Assembly (NCBI GenBank): GCA_014529385.2
Contig: CM043942.1
Coordinates: 1,094,501 to 1,158,500 of the forward strand
Length of the DNA stretch: 64,000 bases
Direction: 5' to 3'
Source: Adiantum capillus-veneris
Taxonomy: Eukaryota > Streptophyta > Polypodiopsida > Polypodiales > Pteridaceae
Shown here: in pieces, positions 34,283 to 44,575 of the stretch
How positions within the stretch are numbered: the first letter of the stretch is position 1
How the letters are laid out: each line of letters begins with the position of its first letter
Program-made: the position numbers and the translations under genes
Notes under the pieces: model-generated
Seen by the model: the letters and a program-made list of their open reading frames with translations, nothing else
The model's database searches: none
Told to the model about the DNA's origin: nothing

Positions 34283-34332
34283 GCCATCTTGAACCTCATA
34301 TACATCATAGGATATACCAAGCCAACAAAAAA

Positions 34333-35073
34333 TGTAATGAAATTAGCCTTTTGACTTGAGTTGGAGTGTAAAGTGAATAACATATTGAGCATTTCCTTGA
34401 GCATTCCTTTGTGTGTAGATGTAGCTTGAGAAAGAAAGTGCTTGGATGGAGAGAGCAACACTAACACATTACTTCATTAACATGGCATGATCAATACTTG
34501 TAAAAGAGAGTGAGAGTTTAGAGAAATTGACGCCAATAGGGGACCAGAATAGTTGGACCGGTCCCCCCTCCAATAGACATTTGTATTATAGATTCTTCCA
34601 TGATGGAAGACTTGTTTACAATACAACTGATTGTGTTCCTTGAGACCTTCTTGATGAGGTGAAGATGGCAGGCTTCACTTACCAAGTATTAGCACAACAA
34701 CAATAAACATGATTAGCATGAACTTGGAAAGTGACCAGCCTCAATTCAAAGGCCTTAAACACCATGAAAGGTGAGGAGAGTAGGCAGGGAGTGAGGAAGA
34801 AGAGAGAAGTAGAAGTAGCTCTACGAGAAAGCAATAACCCCTTGCACATATTCACTCATAGCTCTTGTAGCATAGCTTATCATAGTGATAATGGAGATTA
34901 GAGAGATTGATAAGCAAGCATAAGCATTCTGTTGTGTGGATTTGCATCCATATCCAAGAGCTTGTGGTAGCAGGCACTCAACTTCTCAAGCTTGGAGAAG
35001 GAGATGAAGTTCTTGCTTCACAAGAGTGTGTGAAGGGAAGAATGAGAGTGAGAGAGCTCGTGGGATGCTCAAA

Positions 35074-35117
<44 letters not shown>

Positions 35118-35226
35118 CTAGGTCCGCTCTCTTTCCTAGGCTTCCCTTGAAGCTCATTGGGCCATGTAGCCCTCTAGCCAATGAGAGCTTGGCTCCCTTT
35201 GGGCCAAGATGTGTAGTCTCTTGACA
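34333..35226 (-). repeat. Truncated 3' LTR of chromovirus-3
   Basis: Matches 42918-43803 closely from TGTAATG to CTCTTGACA, then stops matching. Contains a (GA)n tract at about 35077-35114. Homology to the full LTR shows the outer (minus-strand U3) part is gone. Confidence 0.85.
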
Positions 35227-35234
35227 GAATTGTT

Positions 35235-35492
35235 GTCTTTACTTGGCAAAGTCTATCTTTTGAAAGACAGTAGCCTTGAGATGTAAATCCCAAAACTTGT
35301 GTACATACTTGTGGATAGACTCATGAGAGAGAAGCTTCAAGCTGCGCCGTTTAGTAAGCACTTTTTCCTTTGCATCGCTTGCAAGAAATTGCTTCATGAT
35401 GGAAACTCATAGAGTTTTCCATGTCTTTGGGGCTACATCGTTGCCACGAAGGCTAGTCCACCATTGACGAGCTGATTTTTGAAAGTGCATAG
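35235..35492 (-). pseudogene. Chromovirus-3 gag, C-terminal piece
   Basis: Reads MHFQKSARQWWTSLRGNDVA, PKTWKTL, stop, VSIMKQFLASDAKEKVLTKR and SIHKYVHKFWDLHLKATVFQ. This is the retrotransposon gag core with the W-W motif. Its upstream half lies across the solo LTR at 36227-36854. It ends at the deletion join with the 3' LTR. Confidence 0.8.
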
Positions 35493-36221
35493 TGTTAAGT
35501 ATGGAGCCTGATTTACCCCTTGTAATTTTCTTGGTAAAAATGCAGATTCGTAAGGCCCCCATTATGAGGAGAAGCCATCATGCGGGAAGGAAAATCACTT
35601 GCCGGAAATAAAAATCACTTGCCAGAAACCAAAATTTTCACGGCCGGAATATTATGGCCGGACAGTGGCCGAAAAGTCGTCGAAAAATGAGTGGTCCGTT
35701 GGCCGGTTGGCCGGTGGCTGGTAGTCAATGGCCGGCGGCCGGTGGTTGAAAGTCAATGGCCGGTGGCCGGTGGCCAAATTCAAAAGCGGACTTGTTTTCT
35801 CAAGGGCGGCCACACATGGGCGGATTGGAGGGTCCGATTTGGACTTATCTACACAAGGGCGGCTACACATGGCTACCTCTCATGAGAGAGGGCAACCCTT
35901 TTGGCCTATAAAAGAAAGCCATTTCTACACACATTTAATAGTGTGAAGTTGATGCAACAAGGTGAGTGTGAGGTGGTGAGAGTGAAGCAAGGTGGGAGCT
36001 CTATTAAGGGTATAATCCCTTTGTAAACTACTTCTTGTTTTGAAGTACTAAAGCCATTGAGTGACTGCTTTCCCGTGGACGTAGCCCACATTGGGTGAAC
36101 CACGTATATCGTGTGTACTCTCTCTCTCTCTCTACTCTATAATCTCTTGTATGTGAAATATATCTCTCTCCATTAAGTAATCTACTCAAATATCTATTTA
36201 GCTACGTCTTATTTTCTAACA
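35493..36221 (+). repeat. Solo copia-type LTR
   Basis: 729 bp, ends TGTTA ... TAACA, flanked by the perfect 5-bp duplication CATAG (35488-35492 and 36222-36226). Removing one CATAG rejoins the gag frame of chromovirus-3. The R/U5 part is of copia type (GTGGACGTAGCCCACATTGG, then GAACCACGTATATC). A GGCCGG-rich run lies at 35640-35780. It probably formed by recombination between two LTRs. Confidence 0.92.
35907..35914 (+). promoter_or_regulatory. TATA box of the solo LTR
   Basis: TATAAAAG in the U3 part of the solo LTR, oriented with the TGTTA...TAACA element. Position is right for its promoter. Confidence 0.55.
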
Positions 36222-36226
36222 CATAG

Positions 36227-36854
36227 CTACATGGCGTAGCTTGGAGGACTCTGTAGAGCCCTTGTCTCCAAAGGCCGCATCAAATTACTGGATGAAGGCC
36301 AACACTTTGTCGGTAGCACCAAAGGTGCCATCATAAGTGAGAAAAGAGATACTCTTTCCTCTCTCCTTGAACTTCTTTAACTTTTGGGACCTTCTCCATG
36401 TAGGGAATGATTTGCGATGTCCTCCCCTCTTGTATTCTCTAGGAGAATATCCATAGCTTTCATTGGAAGAGGAGGAAGGTGAAGATGAACGAGAAGAGGG
36501 TGACCTCTTCCTAGCCCTTTTCTTCCTTTGTTTCCTCTCTTCTCTTTCGGAATGACGAGGAGAAGGACTGTGTGTTGATCTTTTCCTCTTGGGAGGAGTA
36601 GGTGATCGTTTAGACCGCTATCTTCGTGGAGCAACATCTTCAGGGGAACTTAAATTTTCATTGCTTTCTTGCTCTTTGGATTCCTCCTCTCGTATGGGAG
36701 AAATTCTTCTTTTAGGAGTCTCTTCAGGAGGCCTCCTAAGGTCTCTCTCCTCTTGGAGAGGAAGGGAAATTCCATAAGCACGAAGTTGTTGAGTAACTTC
36801 GGCTTGCAAAGCAGGGTTGCCCATAGCTTGCTGCAACCTAGTGATGAGATAATT
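36227..36854 (-). pseudogene. Chromovirus-3 gag, N-terminal piece with SR-rich domain
   Basis: The first part (36618-36854) reads VTQQLRAYGISLPLQEERDL and RRPPEETPKRRISPIREEES. After a stop at 36618 the same frame gives an Arg/Ser-rich block (RSPSSRSSSPSSSSNESYGY, KRKRSTHSPSPRHSEREE), then DGTFGATDKVLAFIQ, stop, FDAAFGDKGS. It joins 35235-35492 across the solo LTR, and its start (42434-42568) lies across the CACTA element. Confidence 0.72.
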
Positions 36855-36883
36855 CACTACAACAAAAAAGGGGGTTATCGACG
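36855..36883 (+). repeat. CACTA left terminal inverted repeat
   Basis: CACTACAACAAAAAAGGGGG, then TTATCGACG, pairing with the right end at 42405-42433 with a few mismatches. Transposase cuts outside these ends. Confidence 0.9.
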
Positions 36884-37963
36884 TATATAGCGACGCTTAA
36901 CGTCGCTATACACGTCGATATATGCGTCCCTGTGAAACTGTCGCAAAGAGCGCCGATATAAGCGTGGAAAGGCTTTATTAGCGATGCGGATAGCGACGCG
37001 CATATCGACGCTGGTATAGACGGGTATAGCGACGCGTATTTCGATGACCATAACAATAAAAAAAATCTTGGACAGAGGGCAGGTAGCCTGGCTTGTGCCC
37101 AATGAAAAGATGGACACAGGCACCACAGCCAGACTTCTTGCCCTCTGCCCAAGAAAGCGATCAGCACCAAAATCAACCGTGCTCCCGCAAAAATTTCGGC
37201 AAAGTTCCCTTAATTTTTACATAAACTTTTCAAAAAAAATATATCATGTATACGCCTCCTACATGCTATCCATGTAGGATCTCACATGAGATTTAAGGCC
37301 AATGACCATAACAAACCATAACCATAACTTAAAAGCATAACCATAACTTAAAACCATAACCGACCAAAATAACCACTTTGATCATAACCAGAAACAAAAT
37401 TAACAATAACCATAAGCATAACCAGAAAGTTAAACATAACCATAAACAAAACCTGAACCATAACTATGTCTTTACAAAAATAGGAGAAATAACCATGTAT
37501 ATACAATGACAATGACAATAACCATAACCATAAGGAAAATAATAACTGTCTGAACAATAATCATAACCATATATATATGTCTATACAAAAGGAGACACAG
37601 AAGCGTGTCTGTGTCTCACAAAGCATATATATGAAATCCGGGCCACTGATGACTAGGCATCACAACCTACACATAGGACAACTCACAAAATTAGTATTCA
37701 CATATACTTACTTAATTAAATCAACTCACACATATTAACGTCTCACCTCAAGCAATCAGTGAGACTGTAAGGCCGCCCAATCTACAGGCTCTCCTAAAGC
37801 ATCAAGATCATTCAATACTTCATAGATACCTTTGCGATATCCATCTGACTCCTCATGACGTGTCGAGGCTCGATGCATCGCAAGATTCTGCGTTTATACA
37901 AAAATCAGAGTAATAAGAATACATGATTCATCACGTTTTAAAAATGCCATAGTTAAGATTGGA
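36884..37963. other. CACTA left subterminal region
   Basis: GCGACG/CGTCGATAT-type subterminal motifs lie at 36885-37050. Then AT-rich sequence with runs of CATAACCATAA-like units at 37300-37570. No coding recognised. Confidence 0.6.
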
Positions 37964-38608
37964 TTAGAAACTCACAAACTCATAGCGAAAGGTGTCGAAG
38001 CCTCCGCTGCCAAGATGAGATGTACCCCGGGTCATCTGTCGTATCTGCGCAGCCTCACGCTGTTGTCTGAACCGCGTGGCCGTTGTCCGCTCATCCTCCC
38101 TGATCTGAAGCCACGTCTCGTGTGGGATGCCCGAAGGCTTCGGCGAGCCGGTCATGAAAGCCTTTCGAGCTACATCTCGTCGATGTTTCACGGTGTCCCG
38201 TGCAACACCCTTGATCCAGCTCCTTGGAACAACGTCAGAACCCGGAGCAGGCTGGTACTCTCTCAGGATGGTCTCCACTATGTAAGTGACTTTGTCCTTT
38301 TCCTGCTGATCCCAAGACATCACAATGCTAGTCGAAAACTGTAGCTCCGCGAGCTCACAAATCCGTTGTCTCATCTCAGTCCCGACTCTAGCCATGTCAA
38401 TAGAACCATCTGGCCGTACAATATAGAGCTTGGAGGCACTAGGATCGTGTGTCCCCCAAGGTGTCCGAGGTGTGCCAAGAGGTGTGTCGAGAGGTGTGCC
38501 TGGGTAGGATGGGGGTCTTGAGCGAGGAGGGGTCGAAGCATCTGTGGACCCTCCTCCACAGCAACCACCACCTCCACCTAACGATCGCCGAGATCGGCGA
38601 GTGCGCAT
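37964..38608 (-). CDS. En/Spm-type accessory ORF (Transposase_24-like)
   Basis: 214 codons. The N-terminus is Gly/Pro/Thr-rich with arginines (MRTRRSRRSLGGGGGCCGGG). The C-terminal half has the layout of the plant En/Spm Ptta-type domain: WDQQEKDKVTYIVETILREY, WIKGVARDTVKHRRDVARKA, then WLQIREDERTTATRFRQQRE and HLGSGGF. In this family such proteins accompany TNP2 and probably bind subterminal repeats. Lies downstream of the TNP2 fragment on the same strand. A weakly conserved exon may precede it at 38620-38900 (Pro-rich, GVP-like). Confidence 0.6.
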   Translation of the reverse strand: MRTRRSRRSLGGGGGCCGGGSTDASTPPRSRPPSYPGTPLDTPLGTPRTPWGTHDPSASKLYIVRPDGSIDMARVGTEMRQRICELAELQFSTSIVMSWDQQEKDKVTYIVETILREYQPAPGSDVVPRSWIKGVARDTVKHRRDVARKAFMTGSPKPSGIPHETWLQIREDERTTATRFRQQREAAQIRQMTRGTSHLGSGGFDTFRYEFVSF

Positions 38609-38999
38609 GTGCTATGGAGATGAGGACGTACCCACCTCTCCCACACCCCTAGGTGTCGAAGCGGTCGTGATGGGAGAAGCAAGCGTCGTACCCATAGGCT
38701 TCCCCTCCCCATAGGCGTCCCCCCCCCTATAGGTGTCTCCCCCCTAGGCGTCGGACCCTCGGGTGTGAAGCCCGGAGGCGTAGTACCCGTGCCTCTAGCT
38801 ACTCAGTACTGAGAAGCCTCTGCCATCTGAGAAGGCGTCATCCGTGTAACAAAGCCCATGAATGCATCTGCACTCATAGAAGCGGGATCTGGAAACTGGT
38901 CTGCCATACTAAATTCCTGCACAAAGAAAGTAAAATAAAGCGTCAGAACACAGTTGTTTAAATTAACTTTAAGCTTAATTTTAAATCAACGTCTTTAAA

Positions 39000-40353
39000 T
39001 CAATGACCAGAAGCTTCTCCGTATCCTGGCCAATCATGCATAGTCCACAAAAGAAGTCCATGGATCCTTGCATGTTGTTGTCCTAGTGGTTCAACCGCAT
39101 CTGCTATGTCGATCCCATGCCATAACTCTTGGAGCTCGTCAACTAGTGGAGCTAGATCAACATCCATGTTTTTTGCCTTAAACTTACCAGGTACAATCAA
39201 GCTTAATATCAAATGACCCTTCTTGATGGCAAGCCACGGCGGGAGGTTGTAATTGATAAGGCACACAGGCCAAGTGCTCCATGACGAGCTTCTCAAGCCA
39301 AATGGATTGACTCCATCCATTGCCATGCCCAAACGCAAATTGCGTGGTTCACTCTTAAAATGTGGCCAGGTATCTTCAATGTGCCTCCAGGCCTTTGAAT
39401 CAGTAGGCACCCTAAATGTTGCGTCAGTGGATCTATTCGTAGAATGCCACCGCATCAACTTTGCAATGGAACCACAATGAAACATGATTTTTATCCTAGT
39501 AATAATAGGAAAATGCCACAATACTTTAGCTGGCACTGTCTCGCCAACTGCATCTTGTTTGTAGCGCATTGCTCCGCACTTAGGACACGACAGACAATCT
39601 GCGAATTCATTGCGAAAAAGAATGCAATCATTTGGACATGCATGAATCTTGTTGTAGTCCAAGCCAACTAAGTTCAATAGTTGCTTTGCGTCTGGCCTGG
39701 AGGGGGGCATTTCATTGCCAGCCGGGAGAAGTTTCTCCCGCAACAACCTGTTTAAGCCACATTAAATTAAAAAGCTCTCCAAGCACGTCACCGTTGCAAT
39801 CGGAAAATTCCTTTTATAAATTACGTACCTAAACAAAGCAGTGACGCTTGCATCTGACCACCCATACACTGACTGAAGATTCAAAAACGCCAGACAAGTA
39901 CGAAGCGTTGATATTTTGGCGCCTTCATAAATTGGTTGACGTGCCAACTTCCTCTACATGTCTTCAGGAGATAGGCGCACGGCTTCTAGTGCTACTTCGT
40001 TAGCGTTCTCCTCACTTGTCTGGAAGAAGGCATCCAGCATCTCCTCCATGCCGTCGTCTTCTGTCTGTAAGTCCTTTTTTGCTTCCATCCTTGGCTCTAT
40101 ATTGGTCGGACCTTCACGCATAATCCTTTTTCTCTCTCTCTCTCAGATGTAGGTGCTATGTCACAAAAATCAATGCCCATTCCGTAAGAGTCGTATCGTG
40201 GTAGATTCTGTACGGTTTCTTTAGCAAACTCTTCGTACTTGTGCACATGCTCATTACATATCCTATGCTTGCGCAGGATTTGATACTTGCAGAGCGTGCA
40301 CGAGCATGCAATCTTTTTCTCCACTGGGTCAAAATCTCGTCTTTATTGGTCAA
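39000..40353 (-). pseudogene. TNP2-like CACTA transposase, truncated
   Basis: The N-terminal zinc-binding region ACSCTLCKYQ ... CNEHVHKYEEFAKE (40097-40324) crosses a (CT)n run near 40133 that shifts frame. Then, after a stop near 39958, LARQPIYEGAKISTLRTCLA and VYGWSDASVTALFR. An 81-bp intron (39748-39828, GTACGT...AACAG) splices cleanly to LLREKLLPAGNEMPPS, then KIHACPNDCILFRNEFADCL, CPKCG, MAMDGVNPFG and NYNLPPWLAIKKGHLILSLI. The protein stops at 39000 after TMHDWPGYGEASGH, where full transposases continue for several hundred residues. The catalytic C-terminal part is lost. Confidence 0.85.
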
Positions 40354-40489
40354 ATCCTATATGGATAGACACATACGTGCACTCCCAGGTGTACATGGCA
40401 ATGCATGTAGCGGGCAAAACCCCTTTGCCTCTTTTAGTTCCATAGTTTCTTCAACATCCTACGGCTACCTACGGCTTGTGTAGTTGACG

Positions 40490-41640
40490 TTAATTCAAAC
40501 CTATGACTTCTTCTATCCGTTTGACCTACGGCTTGCCATACGCATTCTTGAAATTTCCTAAAGACTACCTAATCGTCTACGGATGGTTTCAGTAGGCATA
40601 GAAGCCATTTTTGAAGTCCGTTTGCGTTTTTCCGTAGAAAAACACAATCGCATTTGACCTACGGCTTGTGTATTTGGCATTCTTCTATCCGTTTGACCTA
40701 CGGCTGCCATACGCGCTCTTGACATTGCCTAAAGACTACCTAATCCTCTACGGATGGTTTTAAAAGGCATAGAAGCCATTTCCGAAGTCCATTTACGTTT
40801 TTCCGTAGAAAAACGCAACCGAATTTGACCTACGGCTTGTGTATTTGGAGTTTCTTCTATCCGTTTGACCTACGGGTCGCCATACGCGCTCTTGACATTG
40901 CCTAAAGACTACCTAATCGTCTACGGATGGTTTCAGAAGGCATAGAAGCCATTTCCGAAGTCCGTTTGCGTTTTTCCGTAGAAAAACGCAACCGGATTGA
41001 TTTGACCTCTGGTTTGTGTATTTGGTGTTTCTTCTATCCGTTTGACCTACGTCTTGCCATACACGCTCTTGACATTGCCTAAAGACTACCTAATCGTCTA
41101 CGGATGGTTTCAGTAGGCATAGAAGCCATTTCCGAAGTCCGTTTGCATTTTCTCGTAGAAAAATGCAACCGGATTTGACCTACGGCTTGTGTATTTAGCG
41201 TTTCTTCTATCCGTTTGACCTACGGCTTGCCATATGCGCTCTTGACATTGCCTAAAGACTACCTAATCGTCTACGGATGGTTTCAAAAGGCATAGAAGCC
41301 ATTTCTCAAGTCCGTTTGCGTTTTTCCGTAGAAAAACACAACCGGATTTGACCTACGGCTTGTGTATTTGGCGTTTCTTCTATCCGTTTGACCTACGGCT
41401 TGCCATACGCGCTCTTGACATTGCCTTAAGACTACCTAATCGTCTACGGATGGTTTTGGTAGGCATAGAAGCCATTTCGGAAGTCTGTTTGTGTTTTTCA
41501 TAAAAAAACGCAACCGGATTTGACCTACGGCTTGTATATTCGATGTTAATTCAAACCCATTGACCCACGGCTTGCCATACGCGCTATTGAAATTTCTTTA
41601 AGACTACCTAATGAACTATGGATGGTTTCAGCTAGCTGTT
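40490..41640. repeat. 173-bp satellite array inside the CACTA element
   Basis: About 6.5 units. TTCTTCTATCCGTTTGACCT-type starts lie at 40508, 40680, 40852, 41029, 41202 and 41375, with a decayed one near 41548, giving steps of 172, 172, 177, 173 and 173. Each unit holds TGACCTACGGCTTG, GACTACCTAATCGTCTACGG and TTTTCCGTAGAAAAACGCAA. Short inverted pairs (CCGTAGAAAAACG/CGTTTTTCCGTAG) suggest hairpins. Confidence 0.92.
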
Positions 41641-41689
41641 TTAGCTGCTTAGTCCACACCCAGCAGTTTAGGATTCCATAATATGTTAT

Positions 41690-42066
41690 TTTGTCACTCT
41701 CTCTCTCGCTTTCCTACACACACACACACACCGCTCTCTATCTCTTTCCTACACACACACACACGCACACACACCTCTCTCTATCTCTCTCTTTAATTTC
41801 CTACACGCACACACACTTCTCTCTTTCACTCTCTCTCTCTCTTTCCTACACACACACACACACACTTCTCTCTCTCTCTCTCTCTCTCTCTTTCCTATAC
41901 ACACACACACAACGCTCTCTCACTCTCTCTCTTTCCTACACACACACACACACCGCTCTCTCTCTCTCTTTCCTACACAAACACACACACACACACCGCT
42001 CTCTCTCTCTCTCTATCTCTTTCCTACACACACACACACACACACACACGCGCGCGCGCGATGTGG

Positions 42067-42125
<59 letters not shown>

Positions 42126-42135
42126 GGGGTTTAGG
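41690..42135. repeat. Compound microsatellite (CT)n-TTTCCTACAC-(AC)n and (GA)n/(G)n
   Basis: A minisatellite of CTCTCTCT-TTTCCTA-CACACACA blocks is repeated about nine times (41690-42050), then GCGCGCGC, a (GA)n run (about 42067-42113) and a G run. The long open frames here on both strands arise from the repeat and are not genes. Confidence 0.95.
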
Positions 42136-42404
42136 GGGGGGAAGAGTGCCATAATACCTCGCAGCAGGTTTTGGCCAAGATCTGAGAACGCGCGCGTTGA
42201 GGGCGAAAATGGTCCCTTCGCGCGGGTTTGGCTTTTTTTCCCCCAAATTACTCCCGTCGATACTTGCGTCGATATACGCGTGGGAAAATTAGCCTTTCGA
42301 CGCGTATATCCACAGTCATATCAACGCAGATATCGACGCGTATATCAACGGACAATAAGTACGTCGATATGAGTGTGGAAAGGCATGGGCGTCGATATAT
42401 AAAG

Positions 42405-42433
42405 CGTCGATAACTTTGGGTTATGTTGTAGTG
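42405..42433 (-). repeat. CACTA right terminal inverted repeat
   Basis: The minus strand reads CACTACAACATAACCCAAAG, then TTATCGACG. Pairs with 36855-36883. Confidence 0.9.
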
Positions 42434-42568
42434 ATTCACAAACATGGGAGCATCATCATTAGCACTTTCATGTGCAAAATCAAAGCTATCAATGTTCATT
42501 CTACTCTCTTGATTATTGTCAACCATGTTAACAAAATTTATGTATGTACTTAGTGTATGCTTTGGCAA
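42434..42568 (-). pseudogene. Chromovirus-3 gag start
   Basis: Minus-strand frame MPKHTLSTYINFVNMVDNNQ, ESRMNIDSFDFAHESANDDA, PMFVN, then the CACTA insertion. It continues at 36854. The first Met or the one at about residue 15 (MVDNNQ) could be the start. About 350 bp of non-coding leader separates it from the primer site. Confidence 0.6.
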
Positions 42569-42904
42569 TTCAAAACCTTAGTTGCCACTCCTCTTAGCCT
42601 TTGAAAATCGGCTCTTAAGTATCTATACCCACGGCTCGAAGTGGTTAATTGTAGAGAGTAGAGGAGTAGGTCTAACATAGCAGAGTTTTCAAGGGCTAGC
42701 TCCTTTCGGACTTCTTATGGCAAGTCCAAAAAGACTCCATTATTAAGTCCAAAGCTCTTGAGGTGTGCACCATACCCCACATAGTGGGCTCAACAAAACC
42801 GATAATAGATCCCAGCTCCACTTATCCTAATATAATTAACAACATCAACCATTTATAGGCTACTTAAGGATCTCTCTTCTTAAGCAAGAAAAGAGAAACT
42901 TAAT

Positions 42905-42916
42905 GCTCTGATACCA
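42905..42916 (-). promoter_or_regulatory. Primer binding site of chromovirus-3
   Basis: TGGTATCAGAGC on the minus strand, one base inside the LTR end. Complementary to the 3' end of initiator Met tRNA, usual for chromoviruses and copia elements. Confidence 0.92.
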
Positions 42917-42917
42917 A

Positions 42918-43656
42918 TGTAATGGAATTAGCCTTTTAACTTGAGTTGGAGCGGAAAGTGAATAACATATTGAGCATTTCCTTGAGCATTCCTTTGTGTG
43001 TAGATATAGATTGAGAAAGAAAATGCTTGGATAGAGAGAGAAACACTAACACATTACTTCACTAACAAGTCATGATCAATACTTTTAAAAGAGAGTGGGA
43101 GTTTAGAGAAATTGACACCAATAGAGGACCGGATTAGTTGGAGCCAATCCCCCCTCCAATCGGAATTTGTATTATAGATTCTTCCATGACGGAAGACTTG
43201 TTTACAATACAACTGATTGTGATCCTTGAGACCTTCTTGATGAGGTGAAGATGGCAAGCTTTACTAAACAAGTATTAGCATAACAACAATAAACATGATT
43301 AGCATGAACTTGGAAAATGCCCAGCCTCAATCCCAAGATCTCAAACACCATGAAAGGTAAGGAGAGCTGGCAGGGAGTGAGGAAGAAGAGAGAAGTAGAA
43401 GTAGCTCTACAAGAAAGCAATAACCCCTTGCACATATTCACTCATAGCTCTTGTAGCATAGCTTAGCATAGTGATAATGGAGATTAGAGAGATTGATAAG
43501 CAAGCATAAGAATTCTCTTGTGTGGATTTGCATCCATAGCCAAGAGCTTGTGGTAGTAGACACTCAACTTCTCAAGCTTGAAGAAGGAGATGGAGTTCTT
43601 GATTCACAAGAGTGTGTGAGGGGAAGAATGAGAGTGAGAGAGCTCGTGGGATGCTC

Positions 43657-43697
<41 letters not shown>

Positions 43698-44333
43698 GTC
43701 CACCCCCTTTCCTAGGCTTCCCTTGAAGCTCATTGGTTCATGTAGCCCTCTAGCCAATGAGAGCTTGGCTCCCTTTGAGGCAAGATGTGTAGTCTCTTGA
43801 CAAGTGTCCTTCTTTCCCTCTTGTGAGGTTAAGCTAGCACCCCCCTTGATTAAGCACAACCCTTGCCTACTTGAGAAATGTGCCTCTACACTTGACATGT
43901 GGCCCCTTTCCTTTCAAAAGAGTATGGGTCCTTGGTGAGGTGCATACTTACTACACACATCACTCCTTTGTAGGGCTCACCCCCCTCTTTGTAGCAAGAT
44001 ATTTGATCTCGGTAAGCAGGCAGGCCCCCTGCTTAAGCACAGCCCTTTCTTAAGCAAGTTGCCCCCTTGCCTGCTTGGACTTTACTTGCCTAAAGTTTAA
44101 AATTTAAAGACTATGTCCTAAGGTTTTCAACACTCACCTTTGGAGGCTTTAATGAAGCCAACCCTAAGGTCTTTTGCTCCATTGGTTAACCTTGCTCTTT
44201 GATAGACCATCTCTCATTTGGGCCCCTTTACCATTGGCCCCGTGTTCAAATAGTTCTATAAGCACATATGTATCTTAGATCATTTTAATGTGATAAAATC
44301 ATTTGGGTCGGTTAGATATTAGATTTTATGACA
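42918..44333 (-). repeat. 5' LTR of chromovirus-3
   Basis: 1416 bp; minus-strand ends TGTCATAA and CATTACA. Contains a (GA)n tract at about 43662-43694. Inner part matches the truncated copy at 34333-35226. 44334-44348 after it is copia H sequence. Confidence 0.88.
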
Positions 44334-44348
44334 ACAAAACCACGACCA

Positions 44349-44575
44349 TGTTGGAATTAGGGTTGCAGCAAAATGCACACAGCTTGGAGAAGACGAAGGA
44401 AGCTAAAGGCACACAATAGAGAGTGTATTACTTAGTGTGTAATGGAAAGATAGATAGCCCTAGAGTGATGGGCGTATATACAATGCACGGGGGAAGAAAA
44501 CTCCTAAAGAGGGAAAAAATGCCCCGGCGGTCCTAGTGTGTTCACACACATCACTACCACATATATATGGTAACA
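44349..44575 (-). repeat. 3' LTR of copia-1
   Basis: 227 bp, minus-strand ends TGTTACCATATATATG and CCTAATTCCAACA. A short polypurine tract (CCAGGGGATT) precedes it. Same family as 47504-47776 and 54672-54898. Confidence 0.92.

Larger units (their letters stand above)
32941..34332 (-). mobile_element. 3' end of copia element H
   Basis: The minus strand reads AAGTGGGAGATTG then TGTTGGGG, the classic copia polypurine tract and LTR start. The LTR is proposed as 32941-33505; its inner CA end at 32941 is tentative. Internal sequence right of it is broken coding, interrupted at 34333 by chromovirus-3. The rest of H lies at 44334-44348 and, inverted, at 47777-48511 plus 53753-54671. Confidence 0.6.
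36855..42433 (-). mobile_element. CACTA (En/Spm) DNA transposon
   Basis: The ends begin CACTACAAC on both strands and are followed by a related inverted sequence with TTATCGACG; 3-bp target duplication ATT on both sides (36852-36854, 42434-42436). Many subterminal repeats of the CGTCGATAT/GCGACGC type occur in the outer ~200 bp at each side. Encodes on the minus strand a TNP2-like transposase fragment and a second En/Spm-type ORF. Also holds a 173-bp satellite array and a microsatellite mosaic. 5579 bp, inserted in chromovirus-3 gag. The transposase is truncated, so it is probably non-autonomous. Confidence 0.93.
34333..44333 (-). mobile_element. Chromovirus-3, pol-deleted, with two nested insertions
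   Basis: 5' LTR 42918-44333, primer site TGGTATCAGAGC at 42905-42916, gag remnant, then a direct join at about 35227-35234 to a truncated 3' LTR (34333-35226). All of pol, the polypurine tract and about 520 bp of U3 are missing. gag is split by a solo copia LTR (35493-36221) and a CACTA element (36855-42433). Right flank ACAAA and left flank ACAAA(AAA) suggest a 5-bp target duplication. LTR sequence is related to chromovirus-1. Confidence 0.8.

Noticed and set aside
34907-35224. 105-codon frame containing a run of Arg-Glu
   Set aside because: It spans the (GA)n tract of the chromovirus-3 LTR and recurs in the other LTR copy at 43493.
40490-41640. CRISPR-like regularly spaced repeats
   Set aside because: Units of ~173 bp are repeated head to tail with no unique spacers, inside a eukaryotic CACTA transposon; this is a satellite.
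41691-42134. 147-codon open frame rich in Ser, Leu, His and Thr
   Set aside because: Produced entirely by CT/AC microsatellites; both strands are open.
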